The notes under the pieces were generated by a model. The model saw only the letters and a list, made by a program, of their open reading frames with translations, did no database searches and had not been told where the DNA came from. A stretch of DNA of 31,222 nt, taken from UBA11524 sp964383815. GTDB taxonomy: Bacteria > Bacillota > Clostridia > Christensenellales > Aristaeellaceae. A program made the translations under genes and the position numbers. The stretch lies in NCBI GenBank assembly GCA_964383815.1, contig CAYLIC010000026.1, positions 1-31,222 on the forward strand. Reading direction: 5' to 3'. Below are positions 15,405 through 24,132 of the stretch, piece by piece. Positions within the stretch are counted from its first letter, which is position 1. The number at the start of each line of letters is the position of its first letter.

Positions 15405-17122
15405 GCAAGATGAAAGACCTTCTCCACCGCATGGGCAGCTATTTCCGGGTGCTGAAGGGCGTGAAGCTGCCGTGGGTGCTGATCATCATCAGCATGGGCA
15501 TTTCCGTTGCGGAAGGCCTGCTGAACCTGGATGTGGCCCAGATGACGGGCGAGATTATCGATGGCACGCAGAACGCCATTAACGGCGCAAAGCTCATGGA
15601 CTATATCACCCTGACAGCCTCCACCGCACTGCTGACCATTGCCAGCAGCTACTTCTCCCAGAAAATGCAGCTGACGGTGACCCTCCGGGTGCGGATGAAG
15701 CTGTGGCGGAAGATTATGCACCTGCCCACCAGCTTCTACGACCAGGACAACGGCAACGAGCTGGTGAGCCGCGTTACCTCCGATGCGTCTGCTCCGGCGG
15801 CGCTGTTTGATACGGTGGTGGTGTGCGGAACCTCCATTGTCACAGTGGTGGAGGCCTTCTCCCGCCTGTACGATACCAATGTGATGCTGGCGAATTACTC
15901 CCTGCTGATGGTGCCAATCATCATGGCGGTGTTTGGCCTATACAGCTATTTCCAGTTCACGCTGGGCGTGTACGGCACACGGGTTACCGCCGGCAGCATG
16001 GGTTACCTGGCGGAGCGGGTGCGAAACTTCCGGCTGATTAAGAGCGCGGTGGCGGAGAAAATCGAGGCCAGGCTGGGCAACCGCACCTTCAGGCGGATGT
16101 ACATTTCGGAGTTCCTTACCTGGCTGACGGTGGCTGCGTTTCAGATTATCAACAGCCTGAGTGCCATTGTGTTCATTGTGATTGTGTTCGTTATCGGCGG
16201 GCAGCTGGTGCCCCAGGGCGTGCTGACCGTGGGTGACCTGACCAGCTTCTACATGATTACCAGCGTGGTGGGCATGCACCTGGGCCTGTTCTTCCTGAAT
16301 GCAGGCTCCCTGTTTGCCACCTTTGGCACCATGAAAAAGACGGCCCAGGTGATGGACACCCCGGACGAGCGCCAGAAGGGTGCCGATGTGCCCGTGGCCT
16401 GTGCGGATATTGTGTTCGACGGTGTGGACTTTGCCTATAGCGAGGAGCGGGACGTGCTGAAAAACGTGTGCGCCACCATCCCCATGGGCAAGGTGACAGC
16501 CATTATCGGCGGCAATGGGGCAGGCAAGTCCACCATGTTCAAGCTGCTGACCCGGCTGTACGAGCCCAAGGGCGGCAGCATACGCTTCATGGGGGAGGAC
16601 ATTGCCAGCCTGGAGCTGACCCAGTGGCGGGACAGGTTTGCCTATGTGTTCCAGAAGGATCCGCTGATCAGCGGTACCGTGCGGGAAAACCTGCTCTACG
16701 GCCTTGACAGGGAAGTGACGGAGGAGGAAATGATTGCTGCTGCCAGGCGGGCCAACTGCTACGATTGCATTATGGCCAAGCCTGGCGGGTTTGACGAGGA
16801 CGTGGGCCTGAACGGCGCTAACTTCTCCGGCGGACAGGGGCAGTGCATTTCCATTGCCCGGGCCATGCTGCGGGATGCGGACATTCTCCTGCTGGACGAG
16901 GCTACCAGCAACCTGGACGTGGTGAGCGAGGCCGCTGTGACCGATGCCCTGAACCACCTGATGGAAGGCCGCACCACCGTGATGATTGCCCACAACTATG
17001 CCGCAACCCGCAATGCCGACCACATTATCGTGATGGCGGATGGTACTGTGGAGGCAGCTGGCAGCCCGGGTGAACTGCTGCAAACCAATGCCTATTATCA
17101 GGCGTTTACAAAAACGCTGTAA
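15401..17122 (+). CDS. ABC exporter half-transporter (membrane + ATPase), subunit 2
   Basis: 573 aa: membrane domain with LPTSFYDQDNGNELVSRVTSDAS coupling region, then ATPase domain with Walker A GGNGAGKST (370-378), Q-loop FQKDPLIS, signature FSGGQGQC (475-482; the usual final Arg is Cys), Walker B D499-E500 and His in IAHN. Both partner ATPases keep the catalytic Glu and His, unlike many heterodimeric exporters in which one site is degenerate. It starts within the ATGA overlap with subunit 1 and is followed after 13 bases by the M16 peptidase gene. Confidence 0.92.
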   Translation: MSKMKDLLHRMGSYFRVLKGVKLPWVLIIISMGISVAEGLLNLDVAQMTGEIIDGTQNAINGAKLMDYITLTASTALLTIASSYFSQKMQLTVTLRVRMKLWRKIMHLPTSFYDQDNGNELVSRVTSDASAPAALFDTVVVCGTSIVTVVEAFSRLYDTNVMLANYSLLMVPIIMAVFGLYSYFQFTLGVYGTRVTAGSMGYLAERVRNFRLIKSAVAEKIEARLGNRTFRRMYISEFLTWLTVAAFQIINSLSAIVFIVIVFVIGGQLVPQGVLTVGDLTSFYMITSVVGMHLGLFFLNAGSLFATFGTMKKTAQVMDTPDERQKGADVPVACADIVFDGVDFAYSEERDVLKNVCATIPMGKVTAIIGGNGAGKSTMFKLLTRLYEPKGGSIRFMGEDIASLELTQWRDRFAYVFQKDPLISGTVRENLLYGLDREVTEEEMIAAARRANCYDCIMAKPGGFDEDVGLNGANFSGGQGQCISIARAMLRDADILLLDEATSNLDVVSEAAVTDALNHLMEGRTTVMIAHNYAATRNADHIIVMADGTVEAAGSPGELLQTNAYYQAFTKTL

Positions 17123-17135
17123 CGTGGAGGTACTG

Positions 17136-20021
17136 ATGATGACCAACTGGAAGCACCCTGGCTTTACCCTGACGGGCGAAACGCCCCTGCCGGAGCTGGG
17201 CGGCGTGCTCTACCGCATGACCCACGACAAGACCGGCCTGGAGCTGGTGTGGCTCAAGCGGGCGGAAGAAAACAAAACCTTCGGCATCGCGTTTGAAACC
17301 CTTCCCTGGAACGACACCGGCGTTTTCCACATCCTGGAGCACAGCGTTTTGTGCGGCTCGGACAAGTATCCGGTGAAGGAACCCTTTGTGGAGCTGATGA
17401 AAAGCTCCCTGAACACCTTCCTGAATGCCATGACCTTTCCGGACAAGACCTTTTACCCCATTTCCAGCCGCAATGACAAGGACTTTGTTAACCTGATGCG
17501 GGTGTACCTGGATGCGGTGTTTTGCCCGCTGATTGCCAGCAAGCCGGAGATTTTCTACCAGGAAGGCTGGCACTACGAGCTGGACGGGGAAGGCAACGCC
17601 TCCTACAAGGGTGTGGTGTTCAATGAGATGAAGGGCGCATTTGCCAGCGCGGACACCCTGGCCAATGGCGGCCTGGAGAAGCTGCTTTTCCCGGATACGC
17701 CCTATGGCTTTGTGTCCGGCGGCGACCCGGAGGCTATTCCGGACCTGACCTACGAATCCTTTGTGGACAGCTATCGCAGGTTCTACGCGCCCTCCAATGC
17801 CTATGTGTTCCTGGATGGAGATGTGGACATTGAAAACGTGCTGTACATAATCGAAAGCGAATACCTTTGCCAGTTTGAAAAAACCCAGCGCATGGCGCCG
17901 CCTGCCATGCAGCAGCCCGTGACTGGCGAAAACGAAGGCTGGTATGAGCTGGCGGAGGGCGAGGAGCCGGAAGGCAAGGTGCGCCTGTCCCTGGGCAAGG
18001 TGATTGGCACCTATGACCAGCGGGAAAGGCTGGTGGGCATGCAGGTGCTGGCAGAGGTGCTCTGCGGCAGCAATCAATCGCCCCTGTGCCGCGCCGTGCT
18101 GGGCGAAGGCCTGGCGGAAGAGGTGACCATGCAGGTCAACGATGGCATCCTCCAGCCGTGGGTCATGCTGGATGTGAAGAACCTGCGGGAGGAAAACATG
18201 GGCAAGGTTCAGCAGGTGCTGGAAAAGCAGCTGCACGGCCTGGCAGATGGCGACCTTGACCATGCACAGCTGGAAGCGGTGATGGCAAACCTGGAGTTCC
18301 GCATGCGGGAGGGTGACTACGGGCGCTTTCCCAAGGGGCTGATCCTGGGCATGGCGGCGCTGGAAAGCTGGCTCTACGGCGGCGACCCGGCGGCAAACCT
18401 GCAGGTGGGCGACCTGTTTATCAACCTGAAAAAGAAAATGGCGGACGGCTATTTCGAGCAGCTGATTCGCGATGTGCTGCTGGACAATCCCCACAATGCG
18501 CGGCTGGTGCTGCGGCCCTCCTGCACCCTGGGCGAGGAGCGCCGGGCCAGGGAGCAGGCGCGCCTTGTGCGGGAAACCTCCGCCTGGACGGAGGAGGACC
18601 GCGCTGCCATGCAGGCCCGGCAGGACAGGCTGACCGCCTGGCAGGAGAGCCAGGATACGCCGGAGCAGCTTGCCACCATTCCCCAGCTGGCCCTGGAGGA
18701 CATTCCCGACAAGCCGGAATACATCCAAACAGAGGAAACGTTGCTGGCGGGCATTCCTGTGCTGAAGATTCCCCAAAGCACCGGCGGCATTGCTTATGTG
18801 ACCCTGACCTTTGATGCGGACATGTGCACCGCCCGGGACATTTCCTGCCTGAGCTTTGCAGGCAGCATGCTGGGCGAAACAGCCACCGTGAAGCACGGCG
18901 CGGAGGAAATCATCAACCAGATGCGCCTTTTGTGCGGCGAAATGGACGTTCGCCCCATGGCGTTTGTTCAGCATGGGGATCCCAGCCAGGTAACCACCAG
19001 GCTGTGTGTATCCTTCAGCGCCCTGCAGCCCAATGCAAAGGCGGCCTTCGCCCTGGTGAACGAGATTCTGACCGGGAGCCGCTTTGCGGAGGCGGACACC
19101 CAGGACATGCTGCGCCAGACCAGGATGGATATTTACCAGCGGGCGGTGATGGCGGGCAACAGCATGGGCGTTGGGCGAATGCTGGCCCAGTTCTCTGCCG
19201 CCGGTGTGGTGACGGACAGCGCGGGCGGTGTGGCCTATTATCAGTGGCTGAAGGATGCCGACGAGCATTGGGATTTTGCCGCCCTTGAGCAGCAGATGAA
19301 GGCCGTGCTTGGCAAGGTGATCAGCCGCAATGGCGCAATGCTGTGGGTCAGCGGCCTGGAGGACGACCAGGTGGCGGAGCTGGCCCAAATGGCTGCAACT
19401 CTGCCGGATGTGCCCGCCCAGCCAAAGGCTATCATTACACCCTGGGGCAAGCGGAAGGAAGGCATTGCCATTCCGGCGGACATTGCCTTTGCGGTGGCAG
19501 GCGGCAACCTGCTGGCCCATGGCGGTGCTTACAGCGGACACATGCAGCTGGCCAGCCAGATGATCAGCTTGGGGTACCTGTGGAATGTTATCCGTGTGCA
19601 GGGCGGCGCCTATGGCACAGGCATGTTTGCCCAGAACAATGGCCTGGCAGGCTGCTACTCCTACCGTGACCCGGCTGGTGCGGCCTCCCTGGAGAAGTAC
19701 CGGAGCTGCGCTGCCGTCCTGCGGGAAATGGCTGAAGGCATGGAGGACTATACAGGCTTTATCATTGGCGCGGTGGCGGCGGATTCTCTCTTGCTGACGC
19801 CCAAGTCCCGGGCGAAGGCTGCCGGGCAGCGGTACCTGTGCCAAACCAGCTGGGACAAGCTGTGCCAGCGCCGTGCCCAGCTGCTGAGCACCACAAAGCA
19901 GAACCTGCTGGCCTGTGCAGATGTGCTGGAAAGCACCCTGAAGGATGCGGGCATCTGCCTGGTGGGCGGCAGGGAACAGCTGGAGGCGTGCAGGGAGCTG
20001 GAGAGCATCATTACCCTTTAA
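17136..20021 (+). CDS. M16C metallopeptidase (presequence protease/insulinase-like)
   Basis: 961 aa, the full length of single-chain PreP-type enzymes, which have four homologous domains and form a closed chamber that degrades peptides of up to several dozen residues. The inverted zinc motif HxxEH is at residues 65-69 (HILEH) and the distal ligand at E164 (NEMKGAF). Other family hallmarks are LCGSDKYPVKEPF, SSLNTFLNAMTFPDKTFYP and DVRPMAFVQHGD-type second-half sequence. There is no signal peptide, so it is cytoplasmic. The start is ATG 17136 or 17139 with GGAGG at 17126-17130. It is last in the operon with the ABC exporter, and a strong terminator follows. Confidence 0.94.
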   Translation: MMTNWKHPGFTLTGETPLPELGGVLYRMTHDKTGLELVWLKRAEENKTFGIAFETLPWNDTGVFHILEHSVLCGSDKYPVKEPFVELMKSSLNTFLNAMTFPDKTFYPISSRNDKDFVNLMRVYLDAVFCPLIASKPEIFYQEGWHYELDGEGNASYKGVVFNEMKGAFASADTLANGGLEKLLFPDTPYGFVSGGDPEAIPDLTYESFVDSYRRFYAPSNAYVFLDGDVDIENVLYIIESEYLCQFEKTQRMAPPAMQQPVTGENEGWYELAEGEEPEGKVRLSLGKVIGTYDQRERLVGMQVLAEVLCGSNQSPLCRAVLGEGLAEEVTMQVNDGILQPWVMLDVKNLREENMGKVQQVLEKQLHGLADGDLDHAQLEAVMANLEFRMREGDYGRFPKGLILGMAALESWLYGGDPAANLQVGDLFINLKKKMADGYFEQLIRDVLLDNPHNARLVLRPSCTLGEERRAREQARLVRETSAWTEEDRAAMQARQDRLTAWQESQDTPEQLATIPQLALEDIPDKPEYIQTEETLLAGIPVLKIPQSTGGIAYVTLTFDADMCTARDISCLSFAGSMLGETATVKHGAEEIINQMRLLCGEMDVRPMAFVQHGDPSQVTTRLCVSFSALQPNAKAAFALVNEILTGSRFAEADTQDMLRQTRMDIYQRAVMAGNSMGVGRMLAQFSAAGVVTDSAGGVAYYQWLKDADEHWDFAALEQQMKAVLGKVISRNGAMLWVSGLEDDQVAELAQMAATLPDVPAQPKAIITPWGKRKEGIAIPADIAFAVAGGNLLAHGGAYSGHMQLASQMISLGYLWNVIRVQGGAYGTGMFAQNNGLAGCYSYRDPAGAASLEKYRSCAAVLREMAEGMEDYTGFIIGAVAADSLLLTPKSRAKAAGQRYLCQTSWDKLCQRRAQLLSTTKQNLLACADVLESTLKDAGICLVGGREQLEACRELESIITL

Positions 20022-20025
20022 CAGC

Positions 20026-20060
20026 AAAACGGAGGAAACCATTGCGGCTTCCTCCGTTTT
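20026..20060. terminator. Bidirectional terminator between M16 peptidase and nth
   Basis: Perfect 12-bp stem AAAACGGAGGAA/TTCCTCCGTTTT with 11-base loop, between convergent genes; TTTTCTTATTT follows on the plus strand, TTTTGCTGTT on the minus. Confidence 0.9.
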
Positions 20061-20061
20061 C

Positions 20062-20694
20062 TTATTTGGTTTGCTGGCGATAGAACCTGCACAGGTCATG
20101 CAGGGCGCAGGCTTCGCATTGTGGGCGCTGGGCCTTGCACAACCGGCGGCCGTGGTGGATTAGCTGGTGGTGGGCGTCGTACCAGTCCGTCCTGGGAATG
20201 GCACGCATCAGCTGCCTTTCAGTTTCCTCCACGGTTTTGGCATCCGCCAGGCCAAGACGGTTGCTGACGCGGAACACATGGGTGTCCACCGCCAGGGCAG
20301 GCACGCCAAAGGCGTTTGCCAGCACCACATTGGCAGTTTTGCGGCCCACGCCGGGCAGGGCGGTCAGCTCCTCACGGGTGGCGGGCACTTCGCCGCCGTG
20401 CCGGGCCACAATCAGGCGGCAGGCCTCGATGATGTTGCTGGCCTTGCTCTTGAAGCCGCAGCTCCTTACCATGGGGAAAAGCTCCTCCACACTGGCCTGC
20501 GCCATGGCGGCAGCATCGGGAAAGCGGGCGAACACTGCCGGGGTGACCTTGTTCACCTGCTTGTCCGTGCACTGGGCGGAGAGCATGGTGGCAATCAGCG
20601 TTTCATAGGGGTTGGTGAAGTGCAGCTCCGGGCCTGCATCGGGGTAAAGTTCCCGCAGGGCAGCCAGGATGGTTTTCTTTGCAATGGGCGGCAT
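20062..20694 (-). CDS. nth: Endonuclease III (DNA glycosylase/AP lyase)
   Basis: 210 aa, the usual length. It removes oxidised pyrimidines and cuts at the abasic site in base excision repair. The helix-hairpin-helix LPGVGRKTANVVL carries catalytic K119, and D137 is in VDTHV. The 4Fe-4S cluster motif C-x6-C-x2-C-x5-C is at C186, C193, C196 and C202. The start ATG at 20694-20692 is preceded by AAGGAGG; the frame is open far upstream inside folT but without a signal. It lies 11 bases downstream of folT on the same strand, so it is probably co-transcribed from the riboswitch-controlled promoter. Confidence 0.96.
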   Translation of the reverse strand: MPPIAKKTILAALRELYPDAGPELHFTNPYETLIATMLSAQCTDKQVNKVTPAVFARFPDAAAMAQASVEELFPMVRSCGFKSKASNIIEACRLIVARHGGEVPATREELTALPGVGRKTANVVLANAFGVPALAVDTHVFRVSNRLGLADAKTVEETERQLMRAIPRTDWYDAHHQLIHHGRRLCKAQRPQCEACALHDLCRFYRQQTK

Positions 20695-20705
20695 GGGGTG
20701 CCTCC

Positions 20706-21233
20706 TTACATTCGCATATTGGCAGGGATGCGGCTGAACAGCTTGTCCATGCCCATCAGCAGCACAATTTTCACCGGACACTCCGCCAGGTTGGTCAGGA
20801 GCCTGGTAGGCAGTTTTGCCCAGAAGGACTTGCTGTACTGCATGTACACCCACAGGGAGTTCAGGCCCATTTCACCCAGGAGAATCACCGGGGCAATGGC
20901 CAGCACGGCCCTGGGCCAGGTGATGTCCTTTTTGTGGAGCACATACCCATACCAGGCGCCGGACAGGGCGGCGGTGATGGTGTAGCCCGGGAAGTATGCC
21001 CCGTAAGCATGGGTGAAGAGCACAAAGTTCAGCACATCGCCCACGGTGCCTACCGCCGCACCATAGCCTGGGCCCATCAGCATGCCTGCCAGTGCAATGG
21101 GCAGAAAGCCCAGCACGCTCAGGCGAACCTCCGGCATCAGCTGAATGCTGAAGCGCCCCAGCACCACGTTCAGTGCCACCAGCAGCGCCAGCAGCACCAG
21201 CTGCTTTGTGGACAAATTGTTTTTTTCCGTCAC
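20706..21233 (-). CDS. folT: Folate ECF transporter substrate-binding (S) component
   Basis: 175 aa, six membrane segments. It follows the FolT pattern: ALLVALNVVLGRFSIQLMPEVRLSVLGFLPIALAGMLMGPGYGAAVGTVGD, AYFPGYTITAALSGAWYG, and LNSLWVYMQYSKSFWAKLPTRLL. It binds folate and hands it to the shared ECF energising module, whose genes are not in this window. The start is GTG at 21233-21231, chosen because AGGAGG lies 8 bases upstream and because the sequence before it is the riboswitch expression platform; the longer open frame would be translated through that structure. A THF riboswitch upstream independently supports the folate assignment. Confidence 0.92.
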   Translation of the reverse strand: MTEKNNLSTKQLVLLALLVALNVVLGRFSIQLMPEVRLSVLGFLPIALAGMLMGPGYGAAVGTVGDVLNFVLFTHAYGAYFPGYTITAALSGAWYGYVLHKKDITWPRAVLAIAPVILLGEMGLNSLWVYMQYSKSFWAKLPTRLLTNLAECPVKIVLLMGMDKLFSRIPANMRM

Positions 21234-21241
21234 AAAAAACA

Positions 21242-21383
21242 CCTCCTGCGAGAAATGACGACTCGCAGGAGGCAGCTTGCGCAAGCAGCGGGATGCGCCG
21301 CTGGCATCGCGCCGGGAGACCCGGCTTCGGTTCGTGACAACTCCCCGTTCACGAAAACTTAACGCGCCAGCAGCTACTCTGCC
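21242..21383 (-). ncRNA. Tetrahydrofolate (THF) riboswitch controlling folT translation
   Basis: Read on the minus strand, the folT leader contains the class I THF aptamer landmarks in order: AGAGTAG, GCGTTAAG, a hairpin ending in CACGAACCGAAGCC, GCGCGATG and GCATCCCG, with P1 ends GGCAG (21383-21379) and CTGC. The aptamer spans about 21285-21383. After a small GCTTG/CAAGC hairpin comes an 11-bp hairpin CCTCCTGCGAG/CTCGCAGGAGG (21272-21242) which buries the folT ribosome binding site. CTGCC just before it can also pair with the P1 strand GGCAG, which suggests how folate binding may be coupled to ribosome access. Genetic control therefore appears translational. Confidence 0.92.
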
Positions 21384-21400
21384 TGATACGAATCATGGGT

Positions 21401-21429
21401 ATTGTATACCGTTTTGCGCCCGTTGGCAA
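21401..21429 (-). promoter_or_regulatory. Promoter of the riboswitch-folT-nth transcript
   Basis: On the minus strand TTGCCA (21429-21424), 17 bases, TACAAT (21406-21401), just upstream of the aptamer and directly after the ROK kinase stop codon. Confidence 0.78.
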
Positions 21430-21436
21430 GGGACAA

Positions 21437-22381
21437 TCACAGGCCCAGCATGGCGGCGCCAATCATGCCTGCATCCGCGCCCAGCTTCGCCAGCTCGATG
21501 CGGGAATAGGGCATGGTTTTGTAAAGGAGATAGTTGGGAACCTCCGCCTTCACCGCGTCCAGCAGGAAGCTGCCGGACTTGCTGACGCCGCCGCCAAGCA
21601 CCACGATTTCCGGGTCCAGGAAGTTAATCACATTGGCAATGGCCTGCGCCAGGTAGTTCACATAGCGGCGGAAAATCTTCTTGCCCTGCTCGTCACCCTC
21701 CCGGGCGGCATCGAACACGGTTTTGGCGTTGATTTTGCCGGTATCGCCGCCGCACAGGGACATAATCAGGCTGTCCGGGTGCTGGGCAACAGCCTCACGG
21801 GCCATGCGGATGATGGCTGTGGCGGAGGTGTAGCGCTCCAGACAGCCGCGGGAGCCGCAGGTGCACTTTTCGCCGTCCAGCTCCAGAATGGTGTGACCCA
21901 GCTCGCTGCCCACGCCGTGGTAGCCGCTCCACACCTTGCCGCCCAGCACAATGCCTGCGCCCACGCCGGTGCCCAGGGTGAGCATCACGCTGGAGTGGCT
22001 CCCGGCGCTAACGCCTGCCACGCTCTCCGCCAGGGCGGCAACCGTAGCATCGTTATCGATAAAAACGGGCTTGTTGATGTACTTGCGGAAGGTTTCGTTC
22101 AGGGGGACATTGTGCCAGCCCAGGTTGGTGCAGAAGGGGACAATGCCTGTGCGGGGATCCACAATGCCGGGCACGCCCACGCCCACGGAGGCCAGATCGT
22201 CCAGGGAATGGCCGCTCTTCTCCAGGGTGTCCAGGGCGCATTCTGCCATTTGCTTCACCTGCTCGTCAAAGGGCAGGTCGGTGCGGGTGACGATGCCGCC
22301 CTTTGCCAGCAGGTTGCCCTTTTCATCCACAATGCCGGCCTGGATGCCGGTGCCGCCAATGTCAATGCCAATATAAACCAT
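21437..22381 (-). CDS. ROK family sugar kinase (glucokinase-like)
   Basis: 314 aa cytoplasmic kinase that probably phosphorylates glucose or a related hexose. The ATP site IDIGGTG is at residues 6-12, the sugar-binding and catalytic stretch IDNDATVAALAE and ELGH follow, and the ROK zinc motif is CTCGSRGCLE. There is no DNA-binding domain, so it is an enzyme and not a NagC/XylR-type regulator. The start is ATG at 22381 with GGAGGAAGCACCC before it; the six codons upstream overlap this site. It lies 18 bases after hprK, in the same operon, which links sugar phosphorylation with catabolite control. Specificity between glucose and other hexoses is not decided by sequence alone. Confidence 0.9.
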   Translation of the reverse strand: MVYIGIDIGGTGIQAGIVDEKGNLLAKGGIVTRTDLPFDEQVKQMAECALDTLEKSGHSLDDLASVGVGVPGIVDPRTGIVPFCTNLGWHNVPLNETFRKYINKPVFIDNDATVAALAESVAGVSAGSHSSVMLTLGTGVGAGIVLGGKVWSGYHGVGSELGHTILELDGEKCTCGSRGCLERYTSATAIIRMAREAVAQHPDSLIMSLCGGDTGKINAKTVFDAAREGDEQGKKIFRRYVNYLAQAIANVINFLDPEIVVLGGGVSKSGSFLLDAVKAEVPNYLLYKTMPYSRIELAKLGADAGMIGAAMLGL

Positions 22382-22399
22382 GGGTGCTTCCTCCTTCAA

Positions 22400-23329
22400 T
22401 CAGTCCAGCTGATTGGTTTTTTTCATAATCATTTCGTTCAGCCGCCTGTCCAGCTCGTGGGCGGCGGAATAGCCCATGCGCCGCAGGGACAGGTTCCGTG
22501 CCGCCACCTCGATGATGATGGCCAGGTTCCGGCCCGGGCGCACAGGCATGATCTGGTGAGGAACCTTCACACCCAGGATGGTGATGGTTTCCTCGTCCAG
22601 GCCAAAGCGGTCGTATTCCTTGCCCTGCACCCAGTGCTCCATGTGAATCACCATGTCGATAGACTTGCTCATGGCTACGGCGCCAATGCCGAACATGGCC
22701 TTGATGTCAATGATGCCAATGCCGCGAATCTCCATGAAGTGGCGCACCATTTCCGGGCATTCGCCGGTCAGGCGATTGTCGCTGACGCGGCAGATGTCCA
22801 CCACATCGTCTGCCACCAGCTGGTGTCCGCGCTTGACCAGCTCCAGCGCCGCCTCGCTTTTGCCCACGCCGCTTTCGCCGGTAATCAGGATACCCACGCC
22901 ATACACATCCACCAGCACGCCGTGCCGGGTGACACGGGGCGCCAGGCAGCGGTTCAGGTAGTTGATGGCGGTAAAGGTGAACTTGGTGGTAAGCATGTCC
23001 GTTTGGTAAACGGCAATGTCCCTGGCCCGGGCGGCATCCAGCAGCTCCTGGGGTGCGGTCATGCCACGGCAGATAACCACGCAGGGCAGGTCGTAGGAGA
23101 AGTACTTCTGCAGGCGCTCCTGCCTCACCTCCGGCGGAAGAGATTCCAGGTAGGTCATTTCCACCTTGCCAATCACCTGGGGCCGCTCAAAGGCGAAATA
23201 CTCGTAAAAATCGCAAAACTGCATACCCGGGCGGTTCAGGTCGGCAGAGCGGATGTCCCACTCCACCCTGGTGGATGGTGACAGCTCTGTCAAATGCAAG
23301 GCGTTGGCGAATCCGGCTGCCTGTATCAT
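22400..23329 (-). CDS. hprK: HPr kinase/phosphorylase
   Basis: 309 aa, usual length. It phosphorylates Ser46 of HPr (and Crh) in response to glycolytic intermediates, and reverses this, to set CcpA-dependent catabolite repression in Bacillota. Visible: H136 before the P-loop GESGVGKSE (151-159), ADDVV with the catalytic Asp, and the HprK signature MEIRGIGIIDI. The start is ATG at 23329 with GGAGG 7 bases upstream; a TTG two codons earlier is less likely. The stop of the upstream HAD gene (23334-23332) lies between that site and the ATG, so translation is probably coupled. Confidence 0.96.
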   Translation of the reverse strand: MIQAAGFANALHLTELSPSTRVEWDIRSADLNRPGMQFCDFYEYFAFERPQVIGKVEMTYLESLPPEVRQERLQKYFSYDLPCVVICRGMTAPQELLDAARARDIAVYQTDMLTTKFTFTAINYLNRCLAPRVTRHGVLVDVYGVGILITGESGVGKSEAALELVKRGHQLVADDVVDICRVSDNRLTGECPEMVRHFMEIRGIGIIDIKAMFGIGAVAMSKSIDMVIHMEHWVQGKEYDRFGLDEETITILGVKVPHQIMPVRPGRNLAIIIEVAARNLSLRRMGYSAAHELDRRLNEMIMKKTNQLD

Positions 23330-23331
23330 GC

Positions 23332-24132
23332 TCAATCCTCCTTCAGAATGTGCTGCTGGATATAGCGGGCTACGCCGTCCTCCTCATTGGAGAGGCAGGT
23401 GGTGGGAATGCGGGCCTTCACATCCTGCCAGGCGTTTGCCATGGCCACACCGTGGCCTGCGGCTTCCAGCATGCTCAGGTCGTTCAGGCTATCGCCAAAG
23501 GCAATGGTGTTGCCCATGGAGAAGCCCATGTGTTCCGCGCACCACTGCAGGGCATTGCCCTTGGTGGCCTGGCTGGGATTGAACTCCAGGAAATAGGGCT
23601 TGGAGCGGGTAATGGCAGCCACATGGCCCCATTTCTCCTGGGCCTCCTGCATCAGCTGGGGGATGCGTGCTTCATCGTCAATCATCAATAGCTTGGGTGT
23701 TGGCTGGGTGATGAAGGCGGGCAAATCCGGCACATGCTGGTATGGTGTTCCCGTGGCCTGCTGATAGATCTGCGCAAATGAGCAATCCTTGCTGTAATAG
23801 AAGCGGGTTTCATCGTACACATGGGCGTAGATGCCCTTATCCCTGGCCCAGATGGCAATCTCCCGGGCCAGGCCTGCAGGCAGGAGCCGCTGCATGATGA
23901 CCTGGTGGGCAGGCGTGCGAACCTCGGCACCGTTGCAGCACACATAGCAGGAGGCACAGCCGATGAAGTCCACCTTGGTGCCCATGCTGCTGCTGGTGCG
24001 CCCGCTGGCGGGAATAATGCGGATGCCCTTTTCCGCCGCCCGGCGGAGCACAGAAACCGTATAGGGGGAAATGCTGCCATCGTCGTGCAGCAGGGTATCG
24101 TCCAGATCAAAGGCAATGGCCTGAATATCCAT
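23332..24132 (-). CDS. Cof-type HAD phosphatase
   Basis: 266 aa. HAD motif I DLDDTLL (D9 nucleophile, D11), motif II ASGR, motif III Lys in ATKGNALQWCAEHMG and motif IV FGDSLNDLSML are all present, with the large type IIB cap of the Cof/YkrA group. Such enzymes hydrolyse sugar phosphates, flavin nucleotides or other phosphometabolites. It is the first gene of the HAD-hprK-ROK operon, which fits a sugar-phosphate substrate, though this is inference. The start ATG at 24132 has AAGGGAG 7 bases upstream. Confidence 0.92.
   Translation of the reverse strand: MDIQAIAFDLDDTLLHDDGSISPYTVSVLRRAAEKGIRIIPASGRTSSSMGTKVDFIGCASCYVCCNGAEVRTPAHQVIMQRLLPAGLAREIAIWARDKGIYAHVYDETRFYYSKDCSFAQIYQQATGTPYQHVPDLPAFITQPTPKLLMIDDEARIPQLMQEAQEKWGHVAAITRSKPYFLEFNPSQATKGNALQWCAEHMGFSMGNTIAFGDSLNDLSMLEAAGHGVAMANAWQDVKARIPTTCLSNEEDGVARYIQQHILKED

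Noticed and set aside
17106..20099. Very long open frame on the minus strand opposite the M16 peptidase
   Set aside because: It mirrors the codon periodicity of a GC-rich gene, has low-complexity His/Gln/Gly/Leu composition, and no domain or ribosome site; the plus-strand frame has complete catalytic motifs.
21395..23281. Long plus-strand open frame opposite the ROK kinase and hprK
   Set aside because: Antisense shadow with His/Ala/Gly-rich composition, no ribosome site and no recognisable motif; both minus-strand genes are certain.
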